Assembly (NCBI GenBank): GCA_037965595.1
Contig: CP150183.1
Location: 2,790,001-2,854,000 of the forward strand
Length of the DNA: 64,000 bases
Direction of reading: 5' to 3'
Source of the DNA: Alkalihalobacillus sp. FSL W8-0930
Lineage (GTDB): Bacteria; Bacillota; Bacilli; Bacillales; Bacillaceae_D
The position numbers and the translations under genes were made by a program. Numbering within the stretch: the stretch's first letter is position 1; the number at the start of each line of letters is the position of its first letter. This document shows positions 45,469 to 54,171 of the stretch, in pieces. The notes under the pieces are model-generated. The model did no database searches and was not told the DNA's origin. It saw nothing but the letters and a program-made list of their open reading frames with translations.

Positions 45469-47022
45469 ATGAGCGTGTTATCGGTAAGTAAATTAAGTCA
45501 CGGATTCGGAGACCGTGCCATTTTTCAAGATGTTTCATTTCGTCTCTTAAAAGGAGAGCACATCGGATTAATTGGTGCAAATGGAGAAGGAAAATCAACC
45601 TTCATGAACATCATTACAGGAAAGCTAATGCCGGATGAAGGAAAAGTGGAGTGGTCAAAAAATGTCCGCGTGGGTTACCTTGATCAACACACCACACTTC
45701 AAAAAGGGCAAACGATGCGTGATGTGTTAAAAAGCGCGTTTCAATATTTATTTAACATGGAAGCAGAAATGAACGCCCTGTACGAGAAAATGGGTGACGT
45801 GGATGCAGATGAACTAGAGAAGCTACTTGAGGATGTAGGTGTGATCCAGGATACCCTGACAACCAACGACTTTTATGTGGTTGACTCAAAAGTAGAAGAA
45901 ATTGCACGTGGATTGGGTCTAGATGAGATTGGTCTTGATAAAGATGTCACTGACTTAAGTGGTGGACAACGTACAAAAGTTCTTCTAGCCAAACTTCTTC
46001 TTGAAAAGCCAGACATTCTGCTTCTGGACGAGCCTACAAACTATCTTGACGAGCAGCACATTAATTGGCTAACAAGATATTTACAAGAGTATGAGAACGC
46101 CTTTGTGCTGATTTCGCACGACATTCCATTTTTAAATCGAGTGGTTAACCTCATTTATCATATGGAAAACCAAGAATTAAACCGGTATGTTGGTGACTAT
46201 GATCATTTCTTAGAAGTACATGAAATGAAGAAACAACAGTTAGAAGCGGCCTTTAAACGTCAACAACAAGAGATTTCGCAGCTGAAAGACTTTGTTGCGC
46301 GAAATAAAGCTCGTGTATCGACACGTAACATGGCGATGTCTCGTCAGAAAAAATTAGATAAGATGGATGTCATTGAGCTTGCCAAAGACAAGCCAAAGCC
46401 TGACTTCCATTTCCATACAGCCAGAACGCCTTCTAAATATGTATTCGAAGCAAAGGACTTAGTGATCGGCTATGATGAGCCTTTAACTAGACCTTTAAAC
46501 CTTGAGCTTATTCGTAATTCAAAGATTGCTTTAACAGGGGCAAATGGGATTGGTAAGACCACACTTCTTAAGAGCTTACTAGGATTAATTAATCCACTCG
46601 AAGGCCAAGTCATTAAAGGTGATTACCAAGAGATTGGTTACTTTGAACAAGAAGTTAAGGATTCGAACAAAACGTGTATCGAGGAAATTTGGGACACGTT
46701 CCCATCATTTACTCAACAAGAAGTTCGCTCTGCTCTTGCAAGGTGCGGATTAACAACCAAGCACATTGAAAGTAAGATTATGGTTCTAAGTGGAGGAGAA
46801 AAAGCAAAAGTCAGACTCTGTAAGCTCATGAACAACAAAACGAATATCCTTGTTCTAGATGAGCCAACCAACCACTTAGATGTGGATGCCAAAGCTGAAC
46901 TAAAGAGAGCCTTACAGGAATATAAGGGAACTGTGTTACTTATTTGTCACGAGCCTGAATTTTATGATGGACTTGTAACAGAAGTCTGGAACTGTGAAGA
47001 ATGGACAACAAAAGTGATTTAA
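45469..47022 (+). CDS. ABC-F family ATPase
   Basis: A 517-residue protein with two ATPase domains and no membrane part. Walker A motifs GANGEGKST (36-44) and GANGIGKTT, signatures LSGGQRTK and LSGGEKAK, Walker B LLLDEPTNYLD and LVLDEPTNHLD, and a charged linker FKRQQQEISQLKDFVARNKA between them. ABC-F proteins act on the ribosome E site in translation or antibiotic resistance. It resembles housekeeping types (YkpA/YbiT) more than resistance factors; that is a judgement. Confidence 0.88.
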   Translation: MSVLSVSKLSHGFGDRAIFQDVSFRLLKGEHIGLIGANGEGKSTFMNIITGKLMPDEGKVEWSKNVRVGYLDQHTTLQKGQTMRDVLKSAFQYLFNMEAEMNALYEKMGDVDADELEKLLEDVGVIQDTLTTNDFYVVDSKVEEIARGLGLDEIGLDKDVTDLSGGQRTKVLLAKLLLEKPDILLLDEPTNYLDEQHINWLTRYLQEYENAFVLISHDIPFLNRVVNLIYHMENQELNRYVGDYDHFLEVHEMKKQQLEAAFKRQQQEISQLKDFVARNKARVSTRNMAMSRQKKLDKMDVIELAKDKPKPDFHFHTARTPSKYVFEAKDLVIGYDEPLTRPLNLELIRNSKIALTGANGIGKTTLLKSLLGLINPLEGQVIKGDYQEIGYFEQEVKDSNKTCIEEIWDTFPSFTQQEVRSALARCGLTTKHIESKIMVLSGGEKAKVRLCKLMNNKTNILVLDEPTNHLDVDAKAELKRALQEYKGTVLLICHEPEFYDGLVTEVWNCEEWTTKVI

Positions 47023-47044
47023 GGTCAAACTGTAGGGGATGAAC

Positions 47045-47668
47045 ATGTCAGAACACACACCGTTTATTGTGGTTGAAGGTCCAATTGGAGTGGGCAAAAC
47101 CACACTCACTAAACTACTGGCAGCAGAATTTTCATATGCCAGTCTTACTGAAATCGTTGAAGAAAACCCATTCCTCGGTAAGTTCTATGAGAATATCGAG
47201 GAATGGAGCTTCCAAACCGAAATGTTTTTCCTGTGTAATCGATACAAACAACTTGAAGATACACAAGAAAAGCTCGATCTCGGCATACCTGTTGTTGCCG
47301 ATTATCATGTATTTAAGAATCTAATCTTTGCTAGGCGAACGCTGCCTGCGCACCAACTGGACAAATATGTTCGCATTTATGACATTTTAACCGAGGAAGT
47401 ACCAGAACCTACCGTTATCGTCTATATTCATGCCAGCCTACCTACTTTATTAAAACGTATAAATCAACGTGGTCGAAGCATCGAGCAACAAATCGACCCA
47501 GACTATTTAAGTCAGCTCATTACGGATTATGAAGAAGCCATTGCACAAATGGCAGCGATGTATCCCCATGTTCCGATTATTAAAATCGATGGCGATCAAT
47601 ACGACTACGTAGAAAACACAAAAGACCTTGAACACATTTTCAATCTCATTCGCGAGATTACATCTTAA
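47045..47668 (+). CDS. dgk: deoxyguanosine kinase
   Basis: A 207-residue deoxynucleoside kinase with P-loop VEGPIGVGKTT, the ERS-like region ADYHVFKNLIFARRTL, and the LID arginines RINQRGR. Close to B. subtilis Dgk, which phosphorylates purine deoxynucleosides. The second ATG (47045) is used since GGGG lies six bases before it. Followed by dck after 7 bases. Confidence 0.92.
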   Translation: MSEHTPFIVVEGPIGVGKTTLTKLLAAEFSYASLTEIVEENPFLGKFYENIEEWSFQTEMFFLCNRYKQLEDTQEKLDLGIPVVADYHVFKNLIFARRTLPAHQLDKYVRIYDILTEEVPEPTVIVYIHASLPTLLKRINQRGRSIEQQIDPDYLSQLITDYEEAIAQMAAMYPHVPIIKIDGDQYDYVENTKDLEHIFNLIREITS

Positions 47669-47675
47669 GGAGATT

Positions 47676-48353
47676 ATGAAATTGAACCTACGAGAAAAAT
47701 ATAATATCCCAGATCATGCGTTAATCACAGTGGCAGGAACGGTTGGCGTTGGAAAATCCACCCTAACGAAAGCCTTAGCAAATGAATTAGGCTTTCGTAC
47801 ATCCTATGAACAAGTAGATGATAACCCATACCTTGATAAATTTTACGCTGACTTCGAACGCTGGAGCTTCCACCTTCAAATCTACTTTTTAGCCGAACGT
47901 TTTAAAGAGCAAAAAGCGATGTTTGAAGCAGGTGGAAACTTCATTCAAGACCGTTCCATTTACGAAGACACGGGAATATTTGCCAAAATGCATGCAGACA
48001 AAGGAACGATGTCTGCCGTTGATTATTCAACATACAAAAGCTTATTTGATGCCATGGTCATGACACCATACTTCCCGCATCCAAATCTGCTCATTTACTT
48101 AGATGGAAGCTTCCAAGACATCATTGATCGCATCCAGCTACGCGGGCGTGAAATGGAAAAACAAACACCCCTCTCCTATTGGGAAGAAATGTACGACCGC
48201 TACCAAAAATGGATTGCTGAATTCGATGCATGCCCTGTCTTAAAAATTAACATTAACGAATACGATCTATTAAACGATGATCACTCTCTAGAACCAATCA
48301 TTAAAAAAATTGGTGACAAAATGAGCCGTCCTGGCGCATTAATTCCAGAGTGA
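47676..48353 (+). CDS. dck: deoxyadenosine/deoxycytidine kinase
   Basis: A 225-residue paralogue of Dgk with P-loop VAGTVGVGKST, QDRSIYEDTGIFAKMHADKG and the LID RIQLRGREME. Near-identical wording to B. subtilis Dck. AAGGAG lies three bases before the ATG at 47676; a TTG two codons later is a possible alternative. Ends at a strong terminator. Confidence 0.93.
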   Translation: MKLNLREKYNIPDHALITVAGTVGVGKSTLTKALANELGFRTSYEQVDDNPYLDKFYADFERWSFHLQIYFLAERFKEQKAMFEAGGNFIQDRSIYEDTGIFAKMHADKGTMSAVDYSTYKSLFDAMVMTPYFPHPNLLIYLDGSFQDIIDRIQLRGREMEKQTPLSYWEEMYDRYQKWIAEFDACPVLKININEYDLLNDDHSLEPIIKKIGDKMSRPGALIPE

Positions 48354-48363
48354 ATAAATGAAG

Positions 48364-48396
48364 AAGAGCCCCCTCTGATTTGAAGGGGGCTCTTTG
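48364..48396 (+). terminator. rho-independent terminator of dgk-dck
   Basis: AAGAGCCCCCT and AGGGGGCTCTT form a perfect 11-bp stem. The right arm runs directly into the first unit of the 20-bp tandem array. Confidence 0.9.
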
Positions 48397-48570
48397 TTGA
48401 TTCTGTTCTCTCTTTGTTGATTCCAGCTTCTCTTTGTTGATTTCGCTCTCTCTTTGTTGATTTCGCCCTCTCTTTGTTGATTTCGCTCTCTCTTTGTTGA
48501 TTTCGCCTTCTCTCCGTCGATTCCGCTATCTCTCCGTCGATCCCGCTATCTCTCCGTCGATCCCGCTATC
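48391..48570. repeat. nine-copy 20-bp tandem repeat
   Basis: Nine exact-length 20-base units: two TCTTTGTTGATTC-type, four TCTTTGTTGATTTCGC-type, then three TCTCCGTCGATCCCGCTATC-type. No spacers, no partial indels. The first unit overlaps the dck terminator and the last contains the stop codon of the Mrr-like gene. Confidence 0.95.
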
Positions 48571-49177
48571 TCTTAAAGAAATATTCCCCCGCAACGATTC
48601 GGTTGCGCGAGTATTTGACCGCTTCGAGGTTACCTTGACTTGAAGGAACTTCAGGTCGAACCGGTTCTTCGACGATGCTTCTTGCCTTATCCATCTTCCC
48701 TTGCTTACATAATTTCATGATTTCCACTAACTCTTCTCTCATTAGAAAGCTGACGTTTGTAGCTCCTGCTAGGTTCCAGCATGAGTCTGTTACATCTTCT
48801 GCTGATGTAATAATAAGCGCAGCATCTGCCTGGTAAAAGGACCTGGCTGCATGAATCTCTTGCACGGAACCGAGTCCAAGTTTTGCTTGATAGCGTTTGG
48901 CCTGTACAATGACCTTTTGTTCCTGTTCATCGATGAAAACAAGGTCCGCACCATAGTCCCGACTCTTTTTAGTGATAAATGTTTCGTAGCCTATCGCTGT
49001 AAAAAGTACTTGTAAATAATCCTCAAAATCATGCCCTGACATCTGATCAATATCTTTTATTGTAATTTTAGCTACGTCATATCGCTTACGCTTTTTTAGA
49101 CGCAGGATGAGCCATATCAGTCCAACTATACATAATAGTCCAATTATGAGTGCCCACGGCCGGTCAAACTCAAACAT
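48566..49177 (-). CDS. membrane-anchored Mrr-like restriction endonuclease domain protein
   Basis: A 203-residue protein with one N-terminal helix (ALIIGLLCIVGLIWLILRL) and a cytoplasmic PD-(D/E)XK domain of the Mrr_cat type: SGHDFEDYLQVLFTAIGYE, then D in RDYGADLVF and QAK in VIVQAKRYQ, all three catalytic elements present. No methylase, helicase or specificity gene is near, so it may be a stand-alone DNA-quality or defence nuclease. Its stop codon lies in the last unit of the tandem array. Confidence 0.82.
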   Translation of the reverse strand: MFEFDRPWALIIGLLCIVGLIWLILRLKKRKRYDVAKITIKDIDQMSGHDFEDYLQVLFTAIGYETFITKKSRDYGADLVFIDEQEQKVIVQAKRYQAKLGLGSVQEIHAARSFYQADAALIITSAEDVTDSCWNLAGATNVSFLMREELVEIMKLCKQGKMDKARSIVEEPVRPEVPSSQGNLEAVKYSRNRIVAGEYFFKR

Positions 49178-49196
49178 AATCCTAATTCCTTCCTAT

Positions 49197-49233
49197 AAAA
49201 AAAGAGTGCATCACCCATAGGCTAGCACTCTTT
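49197..49233 (-). terminator. terminator of the opuA operon
   Basis: AAAGAGTGC and GCACTCTTT form a 9-bp stem, followed by TTTTTTT on the minus strand. Confidence 0.88.
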
Positions 49234-49252
49234 AGTATAAAGCTTTTCCACC

Positions 49253-50149
49253 TTATTTCAAATCTTCAATAGAGTCGATATCCATGTACTCAGGTACAAC
49301 TAGACCAGTTTTTGCACCTTCAAAGTTCACACCGAGATCTACCACTTGATCTTGATAATCTTCATAATAGTCTTGGTGAGTTAGAGGTAACCAACCAGCA
49401 ACCATTGCATCTTGTTCTCCATTAGCAATACCAGCCCACATAAATGCACTTTCCATTGAATTAATTTCAACAGTGTATCCAATTGATTCTAGTACATTTT
49501 TTACAACGTTTGTAGAAGCAATTTCTGAATCCCAAGATACATATGCTAATGAGATGCTTTCTCCATCTACTTCACTTACTCCATCAGTCCACTCATTCAC
49601 TTGATCTTGATGAGATTCAACCCAGTTGGCAGCAGCTTCTTCAGGATCTGTTCCTTCTTGTATATCAAGCATCACTTCACCCATATCATCCTCAGACCAA
49701 TAGAAGTTATCTAATACTGTATTTGCCTCAGGTGCATCCTCCGCTAAACCATCACGTGTAAATGTATGAATGCTTTCTTCTTCTCCAAATACATTTTCTG
49801 GATCATCAAGATATTTTAAATCATACGTAGTAAACATCCAATGTGGTGTCCAACCCGTTACAACGATTGGCTCTTCATTATCAATGGCATTACCAAGTGC
49901 TTCAGTCATTGCAGCACCTGAACTTGCTTGAAGGCTAAGATCTAAGTCGTATGTGTCAATTGCGCTTTGAGCAGCAGTCATTACGCCTGCGCCGCCATCA
50001 ATACCAGTGATTTCATTTAAACCTGATCCGTCATTACCTGATGCTTCATTACTTGTGTCGGCACTATCGTTGTTATCTCCACAAGCAGCAAGTGCAAGAA
50101 TTGAAGTTAACCCAATAGCAAGTCCCATTTTCTTCGTATTCATTTTCAT
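49253..50149 (-). CDS. opuAC: glycine betaine-binding lipoprotein
   Basis: A 298-residue substrate-binding lipoprotein (lipobox LAAC, then an Asp/Asn/Ser linker). Ligand-box tryptophans are seen in VVTGWTPHWMF and VAGWLPLTHQDYY. Domain order follows B. subtilis OpuAC, ending SIEDLK. The start is ATG at 50149 with GGAGAGG seven bases upstream. Last gene of opuA-B-C. Confidence 0.95.
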   Translation of the reverse strand: MKMNTKKMGLAIGLTSILALAACGDNNDSADTSNEASGNDGSGLNEITGIDGGAGVMTAAQSAIDTYDLDLSLQASSGAAMTEALGNAIDNEEPIVVTGWTPHWMFTTYDLKYLDDPENVFGEEESIHTFTRDGLAEDAPEANTVLDNFYWSEDDMGEVMLDIQEGTDPEEAAANWVESHQDQVNEWTDGVSEVDGESISLAYVSWDSEIASTNVVKNVLESIGYTVEINSMESAFMWAGIANGEQDAMVAGWLPLTHQDYYEDYQDQVVDLGVNFEGAKTGLVVPEYMDIDSIEDLK

Positions 50150-50200
50150 AATTGAACCTCTCCTATTATCTTTATATATTTTAACCAATCGTAAAATTGA

Positions 50201-51055
50201 TTAATGCCCTTGTTCAATGTTCTTGTTGAACACTTGAGTCAGTCTATCTAAGATAATCGCAACAATTACGATAGCAATACCTGCTTCAAAACCTACCCCT
50301 ACATTATTCTGACCAACAGCCGTATAAACGGATTGACCTAGTCCACGTGCACCAATCATTGCAGCAATAACAACCATTGATAAAGCTAACATGATACTTT
50401 GGTTCACACCGGCCATTATTGTTCCCTTAGCCATTGGTAACTCAACTTTAAAAAGTTTTTGAGAACCTGTAGATCCAAATGCATCAGCAGCTTCAACAAG
50501 CTCAGTTGAAACTTGTCGTATACCTAAGTTTGTTAAACGGACAGTTGGTGGCATAGCAAAAATAACAGAAGCAACTACACCAGGGACCATTCCAATTCCA
50601 AAGAAAGCCACTGCCGGAATTAAGTAAACAAACGCCGGCATTGTCTGCATGAAATCAAGAATAGGCTTGAAGATGCTTTCAACAATTGAACTTTTAGCCA
50701 TCCATATACCAAGTGGAATTCCAATGATAATAGAAATAAGACCAGCAGTTAAAACAAGAGACAGCGTATCAATCATTTGACTCCAATATTGAAGATTATC
50801 AATAAGTAGTAGACCAATGAGAACAAATAAGGCCAGACCCCATTTTCGCTTATGAAGCAGGAAGGTACCTACAGTAATTAAAATGATCCATACCCAAGAA
50901 GGTGGCAGCGCTAAAATCCACCCAAACCCATCTACGCACCAACCAATAAATGTTCTTATTCCTGTAAAAACGACGCCTATTGCATCAGAACCCTTTATCC
51001 AATCAACAATCCACTCAATCCAATCAGATAGTGGAAGACGTGGTAGTAAATCCAT
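50201..51055 (-). CDS. opuAB: glycine betaine ABC transporter permease
   Basis: A 284-residue ProW-type permease with about seven helices; the EAA loop reads ELVEAADAFGSTGSQKLFKVELP. The start is ATG at 51055 (GAGG nine bases upstream), which overlaps the end of opuAA by 32 bases, so the two are coupled. Confidence 0.94.
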   Translation of the reverse strand: MDLLPRLPLSDWIEWIVDWIKGSDAIGVVFTGIRTFIGWCVDGFGWILALPPSWVWIILITVGTFLLHKRKWGLALFVLIGLLLIDNLQYWSQMIDTLSLVLTAGLISIIIGIPLGIWMAKSSIVESIFKPILDFMQTMPAFVYLIPAVAFFGIGMVPGVVASVIFAMPPTVRLTNLGIRQVSTELVEAADAFGSTGSQKLFKVELPMAKGTIMAGVNQSIMLALSMVVIAAMIGARGLGQSVYTAVGQNNVGVGFEAGIAIVIVAIILDRLTQVFNKNIEQGH

Positions 51056-52241
51056 CAAAATCAACCTCACTTCCAGACAGAGCACCAAGTACGGCTCCTC
51101 TTACAATAATTCCTCTTAATTTATTTTCCTCTACAACGGCGAGCGGAACTGGACTTGTTGAAACCTGTTCAAACAAATCTGCCAAAGTCGTTTCTGGTGT
51201 CACTCTAGCTAAATCATTTTTAACAATTGATTCAATCGAAGACTCCCCTGACTTGATAAGGTCTGCCACTTCCTTTGCATGAACAATTCCGACAAGCTCT
51301 TTGTTTCGTCTTGTCACAAAGATGCTTGAGATTCCTGCATCCTTCATTCGTTGTAAGGCCACACGCGGTCCATCCTTCTCAAGATTCACCGTTTCAGGTC
51401 GAATCATTACGTTTTCTGCTGTAAATACTTTTGAGCGATCTACATCTTCAACAAATTTCTCTACATACTCATTTTTCGGCTTCTGAAGAATCTCTTCAGG
51501 TGTGCCTACTTGCACAATCGCTCCATCCTTCATAATCATAATGCGATCACCAATTCGAAGAGCTTCATCAAGATCATGCGTAATAAAGATAATAGTCTTT
51601 TGCATGGTTTCTTGTAGATCTAATAACTCATCCTGCATGTCTTTTCTGATAAGTGGATCAAGCGCCGAGAATGCTTCGTCCATTAGTAAAACATCCGGAT
51701 CATTCGCGAGTGCTCTTGCAAGTCCAACACGCTGCTGCATCCCACCAGAAAGCTGACTAGGATAGCTTGCTTCATATCCTTTAAGCCCTACTAAATTTAA
51801 AGACGTGGTCGCTTTCTCGCGTCTCTTTCCTTTTGGAACACCTTGAACCTCAAGTCCGTATTCAACATTTTCAAGAATTGTTCGATTTGGGAACAACCCA
51901 AATTTTTGAAAAACCATACTCATTTTTTTACGACGAACTTCACGAAGCTTCTTATCATCCATCTTCGCAAGATCATCTCCATCGATCATAATGCTTCCCG
52001 TAGTCGGCTCGATAAGTCGATTAAGTAAACGTACGATTGTCGATTTACCACTACCGGATAACCCCATAATGACAAAGATTTCTCCATCATGTACTTCAAA
52101 ATTAGCTTGGTTTACCCCTACTGTCATTCCTGTTTCTTTAAGTATGTCTTCTTTACTTTTTTTCTTTGCTAGTAAGTCTAAGGCTCGTTTAGGCTTTTTT
52201 CCAAATACCTTCGTCAGGCCTTCTACCATGATTTTTGCCAC
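51024..52241 (-). CDS. opuAA: glycine betaine ABC transporter ATPase with CBS domains
   Basis: A 405-residue ATPase: Walker A GLSGSGKST, signature LSGGMQQR, Walker B DVLLMDEAFSALDP, then two CBS repeats in the last ~130 residues, which sense ionic strength in this family. The start is GTG with GAGGTG eight bases upstream. It leads the osmoprotectant uptake operon and is divergent from its regulator. Confidence 0.95.
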   Translation of the reverse strand: MAKIMVEGLTKVFGKKPKRALDLLAKKKSKEDILKETGMTVGVNQANFEVHDGEIFVIMGLSGSGKSTIVRLLNRLIEPTTGSIMIDGDDLAKMDDKKLREVRRKKMSMVFQKFGLFPNRTILENVEYGLEVQGVPKGKRREKATTSLNLVGLKGYEASYPSQLSGGMQQRVGLARALANDPDVLLMDEAFSALDPLIRKDMQDELLDLQETMQKTIIFITHDLDEALRIGDRIMIMKDGAIVQVGTPEEILQKPKNEYVEKFVEDVDRSKVFTAENVMIRPETVNLEKDGPRVALQRMKDAGISSIFVTRRNKELVGIVHAKEVADLIKSGESSIESIVKNDLARVTPETTLADLFEQVSTSPVPLAVVEENKLRGIIVRGAVLGALSGSEVDFDGFTTTSSTI

Positions 52242-52287
52242 AGATTGTTCACCTCTTTGTCATCGTCCTGTAATATTCAACTACTTA

Positions 52288-52316
52288 ACTATACAGTTTT
52301 AAAAAAAATTGAGCAA
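52288..52316 (-). promoter_or_regulatory. promoter of the opuA operon
   Basis: TTGCTC, a 17-base spacer and TATAGT on the minus strand. A TATACAGTTTT half-site matching the palindromic operator overlaps the -10. Confidence 0.75.
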
Positions 52317-52335
52317 TTTTCATATAATGGACGAA

Positions 52336-52364
52336 TTGATTATATTTTATGTACAGTTTAAACT
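52336..52364 (+). promoter_or_regulatory. promoter of the gbsR-type gene
   Basis: TTGATT, a 17-base spacer and TAAACT. The -10 lies inside the perfect palindrome, so autorepression is likely. Confidence 0.7.
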
Positions 52365-52368
52365 GTAC
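52351..52368. promoter_or_regulatory. palindromic operator, probably for the GbsR-type regulator
   Basis: GTACAGTTTAAACTGTAC is a perfect 18-base palindrome in the divergent region, and a half copy (ATACAGTTTT) lies at the opuA -10. Assignment to the adjacent regulator is inferred from position. Confidence 0.75.
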
Positions 52369-52492
52369 GCTTTTAACATTGTTATTACTAACATATCCTC
52401 CTTATTCCTCACGAATCGTCGCTCACATAACAGTTCTTCCTCCTTATTTAATTTGCTACACTTTAGTAGGAGACATAAGGAGGTCGCTTAAC

Positions 52493-53038
52493 TTGGACAA
52501 AGAATCAGAAAATCCATCTCAACAAATTGAAAAAGCACGTGAAGATTTGATCCAGGAGCTTTCTCAAAATATGCACCTGTATGGCATCTCCGAGTCGGTT
52601 GGACGCCTGTACGGCACTGTATTATTTGCAAATGAGCCAGTGACGCTTGACGAAATGAGCCAATCACTTGGAATGAGCAAAACAAGTATGAGCACAGGAA
52701 TGAGAGTACTAACAGAAGCGAATATGGTTGAGAAAGCTTGGAAAAGAGGCGTACGCAAGGACTTATATCAACCTGTGGATGATTGGTATAAATCATTTTC
52801 AACAACTTTTGTTAAAAGATGGAAGTTGTCTGTTGTAAATAATCTGCAAGCCGTTCATCAAATGAGGGATACTCTTATAGATATAGAGCAGCACAAAGAA
52901 TTGACTTCAACTGAATATAAGGCTGTTAAAGCAGATTTACACACGTTAGAGCATGCAGAGAACTATTATAATTGGCTAGCAGAAGTGACGGAGCTTTTTG
53001 AAAGCGGTCAAATTTTTGAATTGATCCCCAAAAAATAA
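52493..53038 (+). CDS. GbsR/OpuAR-type MarR-family regulator
   Basis: A 181-residue winged-HTH regulator matching GbsR (180 residues): GISESVGRLYGTVLF, DEMSQSLGMSKTSMSTGMR and RGVRKDLYQPV. Such regulators repress osmoprotectant genes, often in response to choline or salt. The start is TTG at 52493, with AAGGAGG nine bases upstream. Its position divergent from opuA suggests the OpuAR subtype. Confidence 0.88.
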   Translation: MDKESENPSQQIEKAREDLIQELSQNMHLYGISESVGRLYGTVLFANEPVTLDEMSQSLGMSKTSMSTGMRVLTEANMVEKAWKRGVRKDLYQPVDDWYKSFSTTFVKRWKLSVVNNLQAVHQMRDTLIDIEQHKELTSTEYKAVKADLHTLEHAENYYNWLAEVTELFESGQIFELIPKK

Positions 53039-53133
53039 CTAAGTCTTTCGTATGATTCGTATACTAAGTCTTTTGACTCCGTTACTTTACCCGGATTCCA
53101 CGTATTTTAAACGGTTCATTTGCTCTATAACAT

Positions 53134-53169
53134 AAAAAAACCCGGAAATAGATTATTTCCGGGTTTTTT
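53134..53169. terminator. bidirectional terminator between gbsR-type gene and yclQ
   Basis: AAAACCCGGAAAT and ATTTCCGGGTTTT with a 5-base loop, flanked by A-run and T-run. Confidence 0.93.
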
Positions 53170-53180
53170 GCTTCTATTAG

Positions 53181-54149
53181 TTACTCTAAAACTTCATCTA
53201 TTTCTTGAACCATTGCTGCTGTAGACTGTAAGCCCCCACCTGATAGATACCAATAATCTGGGTTAAGCATCACAATATGATCCTCTTTCGCTGCGTCTGT
53301 GCTATTGATTAACTCATTATCTAACACTTGAGTAGCTGATGAATCCCCACCACTTACTGCTGCACCACGATCCACTACAAACAGATAATCAGGGTTTTTC
53401 TCTGCTACATATTCAAATGAGACACTTTGACCGTGAACGTTCACTTCAATGTTTTCGTCAACCGGCGTTACACCTAATACATCATGAATTAAACCAAAAC
53501 GTGAGCTTGGCCCATATGCACTTAGAGATCCATCATTTACAAGCACGATCAGACCTTCTGTACCTGCTTCTTCAACATGGTCTGCTACTTTATCGATTTG
53601 TGCATGTACTTCTTCTATTTTCTGTTCAACTTCATCTTCTTTTCCAAAGATCTCACCGAGAATACGTGTGTTTTCCTCAAATGAATTCACATAATCTGCA
53701 TTGTCTACTCCGACATAAACGGTTGGAGCAATCTCGGATAGTTCATCGTATGCATCACTTTGACGACCAGAGATAACGATCAATCCTGGTGCCATTTCAC
53801 TAATTTTCTCAAAGTCCGGTTCCTTTAAGCTACCTACATTCTCATACTCGGAATCTTCATATTTACTTAAGTAACTTGGGATATTGGTTTGAGCCACTCC
53901 TGCTACATCCACACCCAGTTCGTCTAGTGTGTCTAACGCACCAAAGTCAAAAACAACTACATTCTCAGGGTTTACAGGTACCGTTGTTTCTCCTAGCTCA
54001 TGTGTCACAACGACTTCTTCTTTTTGCTCTTCACCTTCACTTGCAGAATCATTCTGGTCTCCTCCAGCTGCGTTACTATCTGTTCCGCATGCAGCAAGCA
54101 TTGCCCCTAATGCGATTGTCGCTCCCATTAATGTCCAGTTCTTTTTCAT
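53181..54149 (-). CDS. yclQ: siderophore-binding lipoprotein (YclQ/FpuA type)
   Basis: A 322-residue periplasmic-binding-protein-fold lipoprotein (lipobox LAAC) of the helical-backbone siderophore class: VVVFDFGALDTLDELGV, VGSLKEPDFEKI and a C-terminal WYLSGGGLQSTAAMV. In B. subtilis YclQ binds petrobactin and catecholate precursors. Last gene of yclNOPQ. GAGGAG lies ten bases before the ATG. Confidence 0.9.
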   Translation of the reverse strand: MKKNWTLMGATIALGAMLAACGTDSNAAGGDQNDSASEGEEQKEEVVVTHELGETTVPVNPENVVVFDFGALDTLDELGVDVAGVAQTNIPSYLSKYEDSEYENVGSLKEPDFEKISEMAPGLIVISGRQSDAYDELSEIAPTVYVGVDNADYVNSFEENTRILGEIFGKEDEVEQKIEEVHAQIDKVADHVEEAGTEGLIVLVNDGSLSAYGPSSRFGLIHDVLGVTPVDENIEVNVHGQSVSFEYVAEKNPDYLFVVDRGAAVSGGDSSATQVLDNELINSTDAAKEDHIVMLNPDYWYLSGGGLQSTAAMVQEIDEVLE

Positions 54150-54171
54150 GTTCTACACTCTCCTCTTATTT

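Noticed and set aside
48391-48570. Repeats considered as a CRISPR array
   Set aside because: Units are directly adjacent with no spacers, and no cas genes are nearby; it is a simple tandem repeat.
49253-50149. OpuAC lobe order looked circularly permuted relative to ProX
   Set aside because: This is the normal order of B. subtilis-type OpuAC, not an oddity of this genome.
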